The translations under genes and the position numbers were made by a program. This document shows positions 1-5,353 of a DNA stretch of 14,444 nucleotides, piece after piece. The notes beneath the pieces were generated by a model that saw nothing but the letters and a program-made list of their open reading frames with translations, was not told where the DNA came from and did not search any database. Where the stretch lies: NCBI GenBank assembly GCA_900319885.1, contig ONQH01000005.1:1-14444 (forward strand), given 5' to 3'. How positions within the stretch are numbered: the first letter of the stretch is position 1; each line of letters opens with the position of its first letter. The DNA is from Candidatus Avelusimicrobium ruminicola (GTDB taxonomy: Bacteria > Elusimicrobiota > Elusimicrobia > Elusimicrobiales > Elusimicrobiaceae).

Positions 1-1
1 G

Positions 2-682
2 GAGTTCAAATCTATCCGCTTAGGGCAAATGGGCGCGGGCATTGACTTTTTGAAAGAGCACGCCGTAACTAAAGTAGTCATGGCGGGACGGGTGCAACAT
101 ACCTCTATCTTTACCAATTTAATGCCTGACAAACGCGGTCTTGCCTTTTTGGCCTCGCTTAAAAATATGCAAGCCAAGCATATTCTTTCCCGTGTGATTG
201 AAGAATGTGCCAAAGAAGGGATCCAATTTCAAAATTCGGCGCTGTTTTTGGAAGAATTTTTCCCCAAAAAAGGCGTGCTATCCAAACGCCAACCTACTGC
301 CGAAGAACAAAAGACCATAGACTATGGTTTCCATATCGCTAAGCAAATGGCCGCGCTGGATATTGGACTGACCTGTGTGGTAAGCCAACAAGTAGTCATT
401 GCGGTGGAAGGGATGGAAGGTACGGACCGCTGTATTGAACGTGCCGGAGAACTTTATAAAAAGTCCGCAGAAAAAGAATCCTGCGTAGCAGTGGTCAAAG
501 TAGCACGCCCCAATCAAGATGACCGGTACGATTTGCCCGTCATTGGGAAAACGACACTCAAACACGTGCATAAAGCCAAATTTGGAATTTTGGCTTTTGA
601 AGCCGGAAAAACCCTGGTGATGGATTTGGAAGAAGTAGTGGAAATGGCCAACAAATTAAATATTTGTTTAGTCGCTATCTAA
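2..682 (+). CDS. lpxI: UDP-2,3-diacylglucosamine pyrophosphatase LpxI, 5'-truncated by window edge
   Basis: LpxI hydrolyses UDP-2,3-diacylglucosamine to 2,3-diacylglucosamine 1-phosphate plus UMP in lipid A synthesis, replacing LpxH in some Gram-negatives. The frame is open from base 2, so the ATG at 29 is internal and the visible part is 226 residues of a family usually about 270-285 long. Family hallmarks seen are the segment around G-Q-M-G-A-G leading to V-V-M-A-G-R-V, the V-E-G-M-E-G-T-D stretch near bases 404-427, and P-N-Q-D-D-R-Y-D-L-P near 509-538, followed by F-E-A-G-K-T-L. These match the DUF1009/LpxI C-terminal domain as I know it. The gene ends just upstream of the tRNA-Leu promoter. 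Its presence implies that the organism makes lipid A. The missing N-terminus cannot be assessed here. Confidence 0.9.
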   Translation, partial: EFKSIRLGQMGAGIDFLKEHAVTKVVMAGRVQHTSIFTNLMPDKRGLAFLASLKNMQAKHILSRVIEECAKEGIQFQNSALFLEEFFPKKGVLSKRQPTAEEQKTIDYGFHIAKQMAALDIGLTCVVSQQVVIAVEGMEGTDRCIERAGELYKKSAEKESCVAVVKVARPNQDDRYDLPVIGKTTLKHVHKAKFGILAFEAGKTLVMDLEEVVEMANKLNICLVAI

Positions 683-708
683 ATTTATCCCAAACAATGC
701 CATAAATA

Positions 709-717
709 TGATATAAT
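709..717 (+). promoter_or_regulatory. Extended -10 promoter for tRNA-Leu
   Basis: TATAAT at 712-717 is a perfect sigma-70-type -10 box, preceded by TG at 709-710 (TG-N-TATAAT, extended -10). No good -35 is present at the usual distance, which extended -10 promoters tolerate. Transcription would begin near 724, about 10 bases before the tRNA. Assigned by motif and position only. Confidence 0.6.
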
Positions 718-733
718 AAATATATCAATTTAA

Positions 734-817
734 GCCGGGGTGCTGGAATTGGTATACAGGATAGTCTCAAAAACTATTGCCCGCACGGGCTTAAGGGTTC
801 AAGTCCCTTCCCCGGTA
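734..817 (+). tRNA. tRNA-Leu (anticodon CAA)
   Basis: A full class II tRNA folds by eye. The acceptor stem is 734-740 with 810-816 (one G-U pair at the end), and A817 is the leucine-type discriminator base. The D arm begins near 743. The anticodon stem ATAGT/ACTAT (761-765, 773-777) encloses the loop CTCAAAA, giving anticodon CAA at 768-770, which reads UUG. The long variable arm has a GCCCG/CGGGC stem (779-790). The T stem AAGGG/CCCTT (793-797, 805-809) encloses TTCAAGT. The 3' CCA is not encoded. The long variable arm and A73 support leucine. Its last 17 bases and its terminator are duplicated downstream. Confidence 0.95.
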
Positions 818-851
818 AAAATATAAACCGCCAAACGGCGGTTTTTTATTT
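801..851 (+). repeat. 51-bp direct repeat, copy 1 (tRNA-Leu 3' end plus terminator)
   Basis: Bases 801-851 are identical to 998-1048 (offset 197). The repeat covers the last 17 bases of tRNA-Leu, the 7-base linker and the whole terminator. Just upstream, AGGG is also shared, but three bases (TTC of the T loop) are absent from copy 2. This copy is part of the intact tRNA gene. Confidence 0.92.
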
Positions 852-852
852 T
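825..852 (+). terminator. Intrinsic terminator of tRNA-Leu
   Basis: AAACCGCC (825-832) pairs with GGCGGTTT (837-844) across the 4-base loop AAAC and runs into a T-rich tract. It lies 8 bases after the tRNA and is a standard Rho-independent terminator. An exact copy lies at 1022-1049. Confidence 0.88.
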
Positions 853-997
853 GAATCGGGGAGCGCATAAACTGCTTTATGCGCGTAAGGGGCTTGAAGC
901 CCGCAGCGATGTTTTTGTTTGAGCGACTAAGGCGCGAAAGGCAAAAACCGCGAGGGCCGGCCCGGAGGCAATTTCCGTAAGAAAATTGACCGCAGGG
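852..997. other. Hairpin-rich segment between the two tRNA-3'-end repeats
   Basis: There is no supported ORF here. The segment holds a dense series of self-complementary elements. GCGCATAAA (863-871) pairs perfectly with TTTATGCGC (876-884) across a 4-base loop. GGGC/GCCC at 890-902 forms a small hairpin. GCG plus GTTTTTG (906-917) pairs with CAAAAAC plus CGC (942-951), with a two-base bulge. GGGCCGGCCC (954-963) is a perfect palindrome. CAATTT (969-974) pairs with AAATTG (983-988). It could be a structured RNA, a palindromic intergenic repeat, or the core of a small element inserted at the tRNA. The strand and whether it is transcribed are unknown. I matched it to no known RNA family. Confidence 0.6.
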
Positions 998-1048
998 AAG
1001 TCCCTTCCCCGGTAAAAATATAAACCGCCAAACGGCGGTTTTTTATTT
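998..1048 (+). repeat. 51-bp direct repeat, copy 2 (orphan tRNA-Leu 3' fragment plus terminator)
   Basis: This is an exact copy of 801-851, lacking the rest of the tRNA. Its 5' flank is AGGG followed directly by AAG, so the T loop has lost TTC and no cloverleaf is possible. It is therefore a tRNA pseudofragment. An integration scar (att-like duplication) or a local segmental duplication would both produce this pattern. Confidence 0.9.
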
Positions 1049-1049
1049 C
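1022..1049 (+). terminator. Duplicated copy of the tRNA-Leu terminator
   Basis: AAACCGCC (1022-1029) and GGCGGTTT (1034-1041) repeat the terminator hairpin of the tRNA, followed by T-rich sequence. It could end transcripts crossing the hairpin-rich segment. It may also back up termination of the minus-strand tlpA-like gene, since its flanks are A/T-rich on both sides. Confidence 0.75.
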
Positions 1050-1051
1050 AC

Positions 1052-1083
1052 AAAAAATATCCCCACCTTACTGGTGGGGATAT
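1052..1083 (-). terminator. Intrinsic terminator of the minus-strand thioredoxin-like gene
   Basis: ATATCCCCACC (1057-1067) and GGTGGGGATAT (1073-1083) form a perfect 11-bp stem with a 5-base loop. Read on the minus strand, the stem is followed by a T run (complement of A1052-A1056), 17 bases after the stop of the minus-strand CDS. It is a strong Rho-independent terminator in that direction. Confidence 0.88.
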
Positions 1084-1099
1084 GATTACTTAATAATTT

Positions 1100-1585
1100 T
1101 TATTTTACCAGTTTGTCAATTTCTACACTGACCACTTCTTCCATATCCGGGCGGTAGCCTTCCCACACTTTAACGGCTTGGTGTTTTTTGTTAAACAAAA
1201 TCGTGTGCGGCAATCCATTTACACCCAGGCCTTCGGCCAATTCCCCGGCATCATATAAGGCTTTGCCCGTAAAACCGTTGGCTTGCATAGCATCATTTAC
1301 CGGTTCCGGGTTTTCATCCATAAAAGCACCTACAATTTCTACTTGGTCACCATATTTTGTCTTCAAGGCAGTTACAGCCGGCATAGTTTTTTTGCACCAC
1401 GGGCACCAAGAACCCATAAACACAACCAATATCGGTTTACCTTGATAATCTTCACTTTGCCACAAGGTAGTCTTGTCCGTTACAACAGGCAGTTGCGTAG
1501 ACGGAAGCGTGACGATTTCCGGCAATTTAGGAAAACACGCCGCCACAAATAAAACCGTACATACTAAGAGTAATATTTTCTTCAT
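1100..1585 (-). CDS. TlpA/ResA-like thioredoxin-fold lipoprotein
   Basis: A periplasmic, lipid-anchored thiol-disulfide oxidoreductase of 161 aa. Residues 1-17 form a lipoprotein signal with lipobox V-A-A-C (lipidated Cys17). The thioredoxin fold follows, with active site W-C-P-W-C (Cys61, Cys64) after the V-V-F-M-G-S strand and the cis-proline loop G-L-P-H (Pro126). Such proteins usually reduce or maintain thiols of envelope proteins, for example in cytochrome c maturation or general redox control. The substrate here is unknown and no cytochrome maturation genes are visible. The start is supported by AAGGAG 7 bases upstream. The gene is monocistronic in this window, has its own strong terminator, and diverges from the M23 peptidase gene 55 bp away. 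Confidence 0.88.
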   Translation of the reverse strand: MKKILLLVCTVLFVAACFPKLPEIVTLPSTQLPVVTDKTTLWQSEDYQGKPILVVFMGSWCPWCKKTMPAVTALKTKYGDQVEIVGAFMDENPEPVNDAMQANGFTGKALYDAGELAEGLGVNGLPHTILFNKKHQAVKVWEGYRPDMEEVVSVEIDKLVK

Positions 1586-1628
1586 AATTTCTCCTTAATT
1601 ATAGTTCCCTCGCAGGTCTATATATGAT

Positions 1629-1657
1629 AGAATACAAAAGATGAGCAATTTTATCAA
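1629..1657 (-). promoter_or_regulatory. Candidate sigma-70 promoter for the tlpA-like gene
   Basis: On the minus strand, TTGATA (complement of 1652-1657) and TATTCT (complement of 1629-1634) are separated by exactly 17 bases. Transcription would start near 1622, leaving a short leader to the ATG at 1585. The -35 lies inside the first codons of the divergent M23 gene. By motif only; a closer TATAAT (complement of 1598-1603) is an alternative -10, though it sits almost on the Shine-Dalgarno. Confidence 0.45.
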
Positions 1658-2561
1658 TACTTTAGCGGGTTTCTTAGGGGAGCGGGTGGACATCCTTGTC
1701 ATGCCGCGCAAAGGAGCCAGTTTTAAGTTCAAATTTCGTCGTATAACCTTACTTGTGGTAGCGCTTGCGTGGCTGCTCATCACGGGCGCCGGGTTACTGT
1801 TTTTTATACGCGGCTATGATTACAACATCCTTAAAACCGATAACAATTTTATGCGTATGAAAATGCAACTCATTGCCGACGAGTTGGAACGTGGCCGCAA
1901 ATACCTGGAACTAACCCGCACCACTGATACCCAGATGCGCCAAATGTTAGGGATGCCGGGCAGCAAATCTATCAACTTACCCAAAGGGTTGGAAGAAGCA
2001 CAGGCCCGCGCCGAACAACACGCCAAAGAACTTTTTGCCACGGACCTTAAGGACTTAGAACCCGAAGAATTTGGAAAATACGTAGATATTTTAGAAGAAA
2101 ACGCCAAAACGCGTTTGGCCAGTTTTCAAGAAATTGCCTGGTATTTTGCCAATAAAAAAGAAGGCCTTAACTCAACCCCTTCCATCCGTCCCTCCAACGC
2201 GCGTATTAGTTCGGGGTACGGATACCGGTTGGATCCGTTTGGGCATCGCACCTCTAAAAAGCACAACGGGGTAGACTTTGCCGGCCTGCCGGATAGTCCT
2301 ATTTTTGTAACGGCGGACGGTGTGGTACGCCATGCCGGTTGGGTTCCCAGTTTTGGCCAGGCTATTTTAGTGGACCACGGGTTTGGCTATTCCACCTTGT
2401 ATGCCCACACGACGGGGATTCAAGTAAAAGCAGGCGATGTGGTCAAACGGGGCGATAAAATTGCTACAATGGGTTCTAGTGGGCATTCTACCGGAACGCA
2501 TTTGCACTATGAAGTGTGGAAAGACGGACAACCGGTCAATCCGCGCAACTATTTTAAGTAA
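1641..2561 (+). CDS. Membrane-anchored M23 (LytM-type) murein endopeptidase
   Basis: A 306-aa zinc peptidase predicted to cut peptide cross-bridges in peptidoglycan from the periplasmic face. One transmembrane helix spans about residues 35-56, followed by a helical, probably coiled-coil linker to about 175. The LytM domain covers about 185-306. The zinc and catalytic residues are all present: H208-x3-D212, H256 in Y-A-H, and H287-x-H289. It should therefore be active, not a degenerate regulator. This ATG is the only in-frame start before an upstream stop at 1602. No clear Shine-Dalgarno precedes it, and a -10-like TAGAAT (1628-1633) lies so close that the mRNA may be nearly leaderless. The bactofilin gene follows after 14 bp, a pairing known from cell-shape loci. 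Confidence 0.92.
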   Translation: MSNFINTLAGFLGERVDILVMPRKGASFKFKFRRITLLVVALAWLLITGAGLLFFIRGYDYNILKTDNNFMRMKMQLIADELERGRKYLELTRTTDTQMRQMLGMPGSKSINLPKGLEEAQARAEQHAKELFATDLKDLEPEEFGKYVDILEENAKTRLASFQEIAWYFANKKEGLNSTPSIRPSNARISSGYGYRLDPFGHRTSKKHNGVDFAGLPDSPIFVTADGVVRHAGWVPSFGQAILVDHGFGYSTLYAHTTGIQVKAGDVVKRGDKIATMGSSGHSTGTHLHYEVWKDGQPVNPRNYFK

Positions 2562-2575
2562 TTTAGGAGGGACTC

Positions 2576-2956
2576 ATGGGATTTTTGAAAAAAGATTCTG
2601 ATTTTGCTTCAGGCGAACATTTTTCCGTTGTGAGTGCGGAATGTTACTTCCAAGGAACATTAAACGTACAAGGCTCCTTGCGGGTAGACGGCACGCTGGA
2701 AGGCTCAGTAGATAATGCCCGGCACGTCATTGTAGGAGATGGCGGCAAAATCGTCGGTGATGTGACCGCTGAGATTGTAGTTTGTGGCGGCACTATTGAA
2801 GGGAATGTATGCGCCGAAATGTTAGAAGTGCTTGGCAAAGCCTCCATCCACGGAGATATACGCGCCAAGAAAATGATTGTAGAAGAAGGTAGTAGCATTG
2901 ACGGGCATTGTACCATCGGGGAAAAACCCGGGGAATTGCCCACAGAAAACAACTAA
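2576..2956 (+). CDS. Bactofilin (BacA/CcmA family cytoskeletal protein)
   Basis: A 126-aa bactofilin, a self-assembling right-handed beta-helix scaffold at the inner face of the membrane. The core (about residues 20-110) shows regular turns with repeated G, V and I spacing, such as G-T-L-N-V-Q-G-S-L-R-V-D-G-T-L-E-G-S-V. Short unstructured tails flank it, ending in a P-G-E-L-P-T-E tail. Length and composition are typical. AGGAGG at 2565-2570 sets the start. Bactofilins commonly lie beside M23 peptidases and localise or regulate them to set cell shape, as described for Helicobacter CcmA and Csd proteins. The neighbouring gene supports that role here, but binding is inferred. Confidence 0.94.
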   Translation: MGFLKKDSDFASGEHFSVVSAECYFQGTLNVQGSLRVDGTLEGSVDNARHVIVGDGGKIVGDVTAEIVVCGGTIEGNVCAEMLEVLGKASIHGDIRAKKMIVEEGSSIDGHCTIGEKPGELPTENN

Positions 2957-2973
2957 TTACGGAGTGAAAAATT

Positions 2974-3654
2974 ATGATTTCGTTTCTTATTAAACATAAA
3001 AAATCTATTCTAATTATTACCCTATTTTTCTTTATTGGCAGTATTGCGTACTTAGGTTTAAGTGCCTATTCGCGCAGTAACGCTTCGTTAACTGCGGCCC
3101 AAGTAGGGAACCAACAAATTTCTTCGCGCGATTTATACCGCTTGGCGGACCAACGTGCTACCCAACTGCGCAACCAAGGCATTGAAGTAGACGAAGATAT
3201 GTTGAAATTTTTACAACAACAGGTTTTATCTTCCATGGTAAGCGAAGAAATCCTTAATCAAGCCGCCCAAAAAGCGGGGTTACACGTGGCTGATTACGAA
3301 GTGGCCTATGATATTAAAACCTCTCCGTGGTTTGCCCCCAATGGCACTTTTGACAAAGCGCAATATGAATATGCGTTGCGTTCTTCCGCTCATACCACGC
3401 CGGCCGAATTTGAAAACCAACTTCGCCGTGATAAACTGGCTAACCGTTTCCGCCAAACGTTGTATTCCCTATATAAATTAACACCTCAAGAGATAAAATG
3501 GGCCTATCAAACCCAACACGGAAATGTAACTGATTTTGACGCAAACAAAAACGACTTTGCCGTCGCCTTGATGGATACCAAGATGGAGACCGCCCAAAAA
3601 GCGTTTTTGGATGATTTCAATAATACTGTAAAAATTCAAACCTTTTTAGACTAA
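2974..3654 (+). CDS. Short SurA_N/PpiD-like membrane-anchored chaperone-type protein without a PPIase domain
   Basis: A 226-aa protein with a cytoplasmic basic N-terminus and one membrane helix at about residues 10-31. It continues with the SurA_N-type helical fold seen at the start of PpiD and SurA: A-A-Q-V-G-N-Q-Q-I-S-S-R-D-L near 41-54, a long amphipathic helix around 75-100, and F-x-x-x-G-x-F-D-K-A-Q-Y-E-Y near 115-133. PpiD and SurA proteins normally continue into parvulin domains. Here the chain stops about 30 residues after the T-P-Q-E-I motif, so no prolyl isomerase activity is expected. It may be a holdase or an assembly partner for envelope proteins. GGAG at 2961-2964 precedes the start. 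It sits between the bactofilin and a PfkB kinase (2-bp gap), implying one operon. Confidence 0.78.
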   Translation: MISFLIKHKKSILIITLFFFIGSIAYLGLSAYSRSNASLTAAQVGNQQISSRDLYRLADQRATQLRNQGIEVDEDMLKFLQQQVLSSMVSEEILNQAAQKAGLHVADYEVAYDIKTSPWFAPNGTFDKAQYEYALRSSAHTTPAEFENQLRRDKLANRFRQTLYSLYKLTPQEIKWAYQTQHGNVTDFDANKNDFAVALMDTKMETAQKAFLDDFNNTVKIQTFLD

Positions 3655-3656
3655 TT

Positions 3657-4571
3657 ATGAATAAAAACGAGGTGCTAGTCATTGGTTCTGTTGCGTTTGA
3701 CACCATTGAAAATGCCAATGGGCGTGCCGAACGTGTATTAGGCGGAGCGGCCAGTTATGCTTCTATTTGCGCCAGTTATTTTGCGCAACCCGAAATTGTT
3801 GCGGTAGTAGGTACAGACTTTACGCAAGAATATCGCGAGCCTTTTATCCGCCGTGGAGTGAACTTGACGGGTCTGGAAGTAAAAAACGGGCTCACGTTTC
3901 ACTGGGGCGGCAGTTATGATGCCGATTTCAACACCGCATTTACCAAGTTTACAGACTTAAATGTATTTAAGGACTTCAAGCCCGTGCTTTCTAAAGAACA
4001 ACAAAACGCCAAATCTGTTTTTTTGGCTAACATTGACCCGGAACTGCAACTTTCCGTATTAAAACAAGTAAAACATCCGCGTTTAGTAGCGTGCGATACC
4101 ATGAACTATTGGATCTCTTCTAAAAAAGAGACGCTACTTAAAGTAATCAAACAAATTGACGTACTCTTTTTGAACGAGAACGAAGCACGGTTGCTTACAG
4201 GGATGTATAACCTCATCCAAGCCGGGAAATGGTTGCTGGGCAAAGGGGTCAAATACGTCATTATTAAATTAGGTTCTAACGGGTCTATGCTGGTAAGTGC
4301 CAAAGGCATTGCCCAGTTACCCCCCTACATTTTAGAACACGTACACGATACCACCGGGGCCGGCGATACCTTTGGGGGCGGCTTTACCGGGTACTTGGCA
4401 AGCCTTAAAAACTGGAACAATATCCACGCCATTAAACGCGCTATGATGATTGGCAACGTAATGGCCTCTTTTACAATTGAGTCCTTTAGCGTGGTGCGCT
4501 TGGCCAGTTTAACACCGGCCATCATCAATAAACGCCTCAAAGAATATACCGATATGCTTCGGTTTGATTAG
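3657..4571 (+). CDS. PfkB/ribokinase-family kinase, substrate unassigned
   Basis: A 304-aa cytoplasmic small-molecule kinase. The N-terminal V-I-G-S-V-A-F-D-T and the G-G-A-A-S-Y-A region (about 29-35) form the substrate side. N-E-N-E-A-R-L-L-T-G (173-182) and D-T-T-G-A-G-D-T-F-G-G-G-F (231-243) are the PfkB signatures, with Asp237 as the catalytic base. The block L-A-N-I-D-P-E-L-Q and D-T-M-N-Y-W-I (about 123-153) marks, in my recollection, a widespread but uncharacterised PfkB subgroup often labelled sugar kinase. The phosphorylated substrate cannot be told from sequence. It starts 2 bp after the preceding stop with no separate Shine-Dalgarno, so translation is probably coupled. No convincing terminator follows in the 54 bp before the convergent gene. 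Confidence 0.87.
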   Translation: MNKNEVLVIGSVAFDTIENANGRAERVLGGAASYASICASYFAQPEIVAVVGTDFTQEYREPFIRRGVNLTGLEVKNGLTFHWGGSYDADFNTAFTKFTDLNVFKDFKPVLSKEQQNAKSVFLANIDPELQLSVLKQVKHPRLVACDTMNYWISSKKETLLKVIKQIDVLFLNENEARLLTGMYNLIQAGKWLLGKGVKYVIIKLGSNGSMLVSAKGIAQLPPYILEHVHDTTGAGDTFGGGFTGYLASLKNWNNIHAIKRAMMIGNVMASFTIESFSVVRLASLTPAIINKRLKEYTDMLRFD

Positions 4572-4625
4572 CCCTTATTTTTCCCGTGCTTTGGGGGATG
4601 CTTTTACAAGGCCCCTACCGTGCAG

Positions 4626-5135
4626 TTACTGCGGAAGAATGTAATGTTTAATCGGGTCTTTGGTAGCATCCCGAAAGGCCGATTGATATACATACACTCT
4701 TCTTTCAAGGATCTTTACGGTGGCCCAGGCCTGCCCACTACGCGCAAAGGAAAAACGGTAGACTGCATCTTCATCTATGGTAGTAAAAGGGACTTCCTGG
4801 TAAGGGTATGATAAGAAATGTACCAAATCCCGCCGGACATCCTTTTGCAAGAAGGGTCCGTCCAATAATACGATAGTATAGGTATTAAATACAGGGCTCT
4901 TATTTAGTGCGTTGGCAATCTCCGGATAAGACTTGGTTTTATTGCCTTTTGAGGGGATGGACAATTCCATTAACCAGGTCCCGCAACGATCTACCATATT
5001 ACAACTTGCAATCTTCTGCATAACGGTCTTATACGCTACAGCCGATTCCCGTACGCCCCCTTTTGCAAGAGAAAACGTACTTGCCGCCAATAAAAGAAAC
5101 ATAACACCCAACACAATTTTTTTAGTTACTTGCAT
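4626..5135 (-). CDS. Exported protein of unknown function
   Basis: A 169-aa protein I do not recognise. Residues 1-24 form a Sec signal peptide (K-K, then a hydrophobic run) with a probable cleavage after S-L-A near residue 23-24. There is no lipobox, so it is likely soluble in the periplasm. The mature part has two cysteines seven residues apart (C-N-M-V-D-R-C) that could form a disulfide, followed by mixed alpha/beta sequence with strands such as Y-T-I-V-L-L and R-V-Y-V-Y. A good Shine-Dalgarno (GGGAGA) lies about 6 bases upstream. It stands alone, convergent with the PfkB gene and divergent from tpiA. The GC content and codon use look similar to its neighbours, perhaps slightly AT-richer. 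Confidence 0.75.
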   Translation of the reverse strand: MQVTKKIVLGVMFLLLAASTFSLAKGGVRESAVAYKTVMQKIASCNMVDRCGTWLMELSIPSKGNKTKSYPEIANALNKSPVFNTYTIVLLDGPFLQKDVRRDLVHFLSYPYQEVPFTTIDEDAVYRFSFARSGQAWATVKILERRVYVYQSAFRDATKDPIKHYILPQ

Positions 5136-5264
5136 AGTATTCTCCCTAATCGTATAGCTAATATTTATAGTTTAATGCCCCGGGATAAGATTTCCAGGGT
5201 ATTTGGTTCTAAAGGGTATTAGGCCCAAAGACCTATACAAATGCGGCATAATGGCACAAGAATA

Positions 5265-5293
5265 TTGTTTTTCGGGCCCTTTTTTGATACTAT
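5265..5293 (+). promoter_or_regulatory. Candidate promoter for tpiA operon
   Basis: TTGTTT (5265-5270) and TACTAT (5288-5293) are separated by 17 bases, giving a start near 5300 and a leader of roughly 50 bases before the tpiA ATG at 5354. Matches are imperfect (4 of 6 in each box), so this is a motif-based suggestion. Confidence 0.4.
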
Positions 5294-5308
5294 GTAGAAG
5301 AGAGTATC
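5286..5308. promoter_or_regulatory. Inverted repeat overlapping the candidate tpiA promoter (possible operator)
   Basis: GATACT (5286-5291) and AGTATC (5303-5308) are perfect inverted half-sites with an 11-base spacer (17 bases centre to centre). The left half overlaps the proposed -10 box. That geometry suits a dimeric repressor, but short inverted repeats arise by chance and no regulator gene is adjacent. Confidence 0.3.
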
Positions 5309-5353
5309 CCGTTATGGGAATCCTATTTAATTTTACTAAGGAAGGGAACTATT

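Larger units (their letters stand above)
5136..5353. other. Divergent intergenic region between the exported-protein gene and tpiA
   Basis: This 218-bp stretch has no supportable ORF. It must hold promoters for both directions. On the plus strand I see a candidate promoter (5265-5293) and an inverted repeat (5286-5308). A second small hairpin TCCC/GGGA lies at 5307-5319. The 8-mer AGGGTATT occurs twice, at 5196-5203 and 5213-5220. For the minus-strand gene, TATAAA and TATACG (complementary strand, about 5150-5170) are possible -10 boxes, but no matching -35 stands out. Confidence 0.5.

Noticed and set aside
684..694. DnaA-box-like TTATCCCAA upstream of the tRNA
   Set aside because: A single, imperfect match to TTATNCACA without neighbours or an AT-rich unwinding region.
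998..1014. Second tRNA gene at the downstream repeat
   Set aside because: Only the T-arm 3' half and acceptor 3' strand remain, the T loop lacks TTC, and no matching acceptor 5' strand or anticodon arm lies upstream.
4572..4632. Possible terminator between the convergent PfkB and exported-protein genes
   Set aside because: A GGGG/CCCC pairing around 4592-4615 and the tiny palindrome GCAGT-T-ACTGC at 4622-4632 exist, but neither is followed by a T run on the appropriate strand.
4620..5157. Plus-strand open frames opposite the exported-protein gene
   Set aside because: The minus-strand frame has a signal peptide and a good Shine-Dalgarno; the plus-strand frames have neither.
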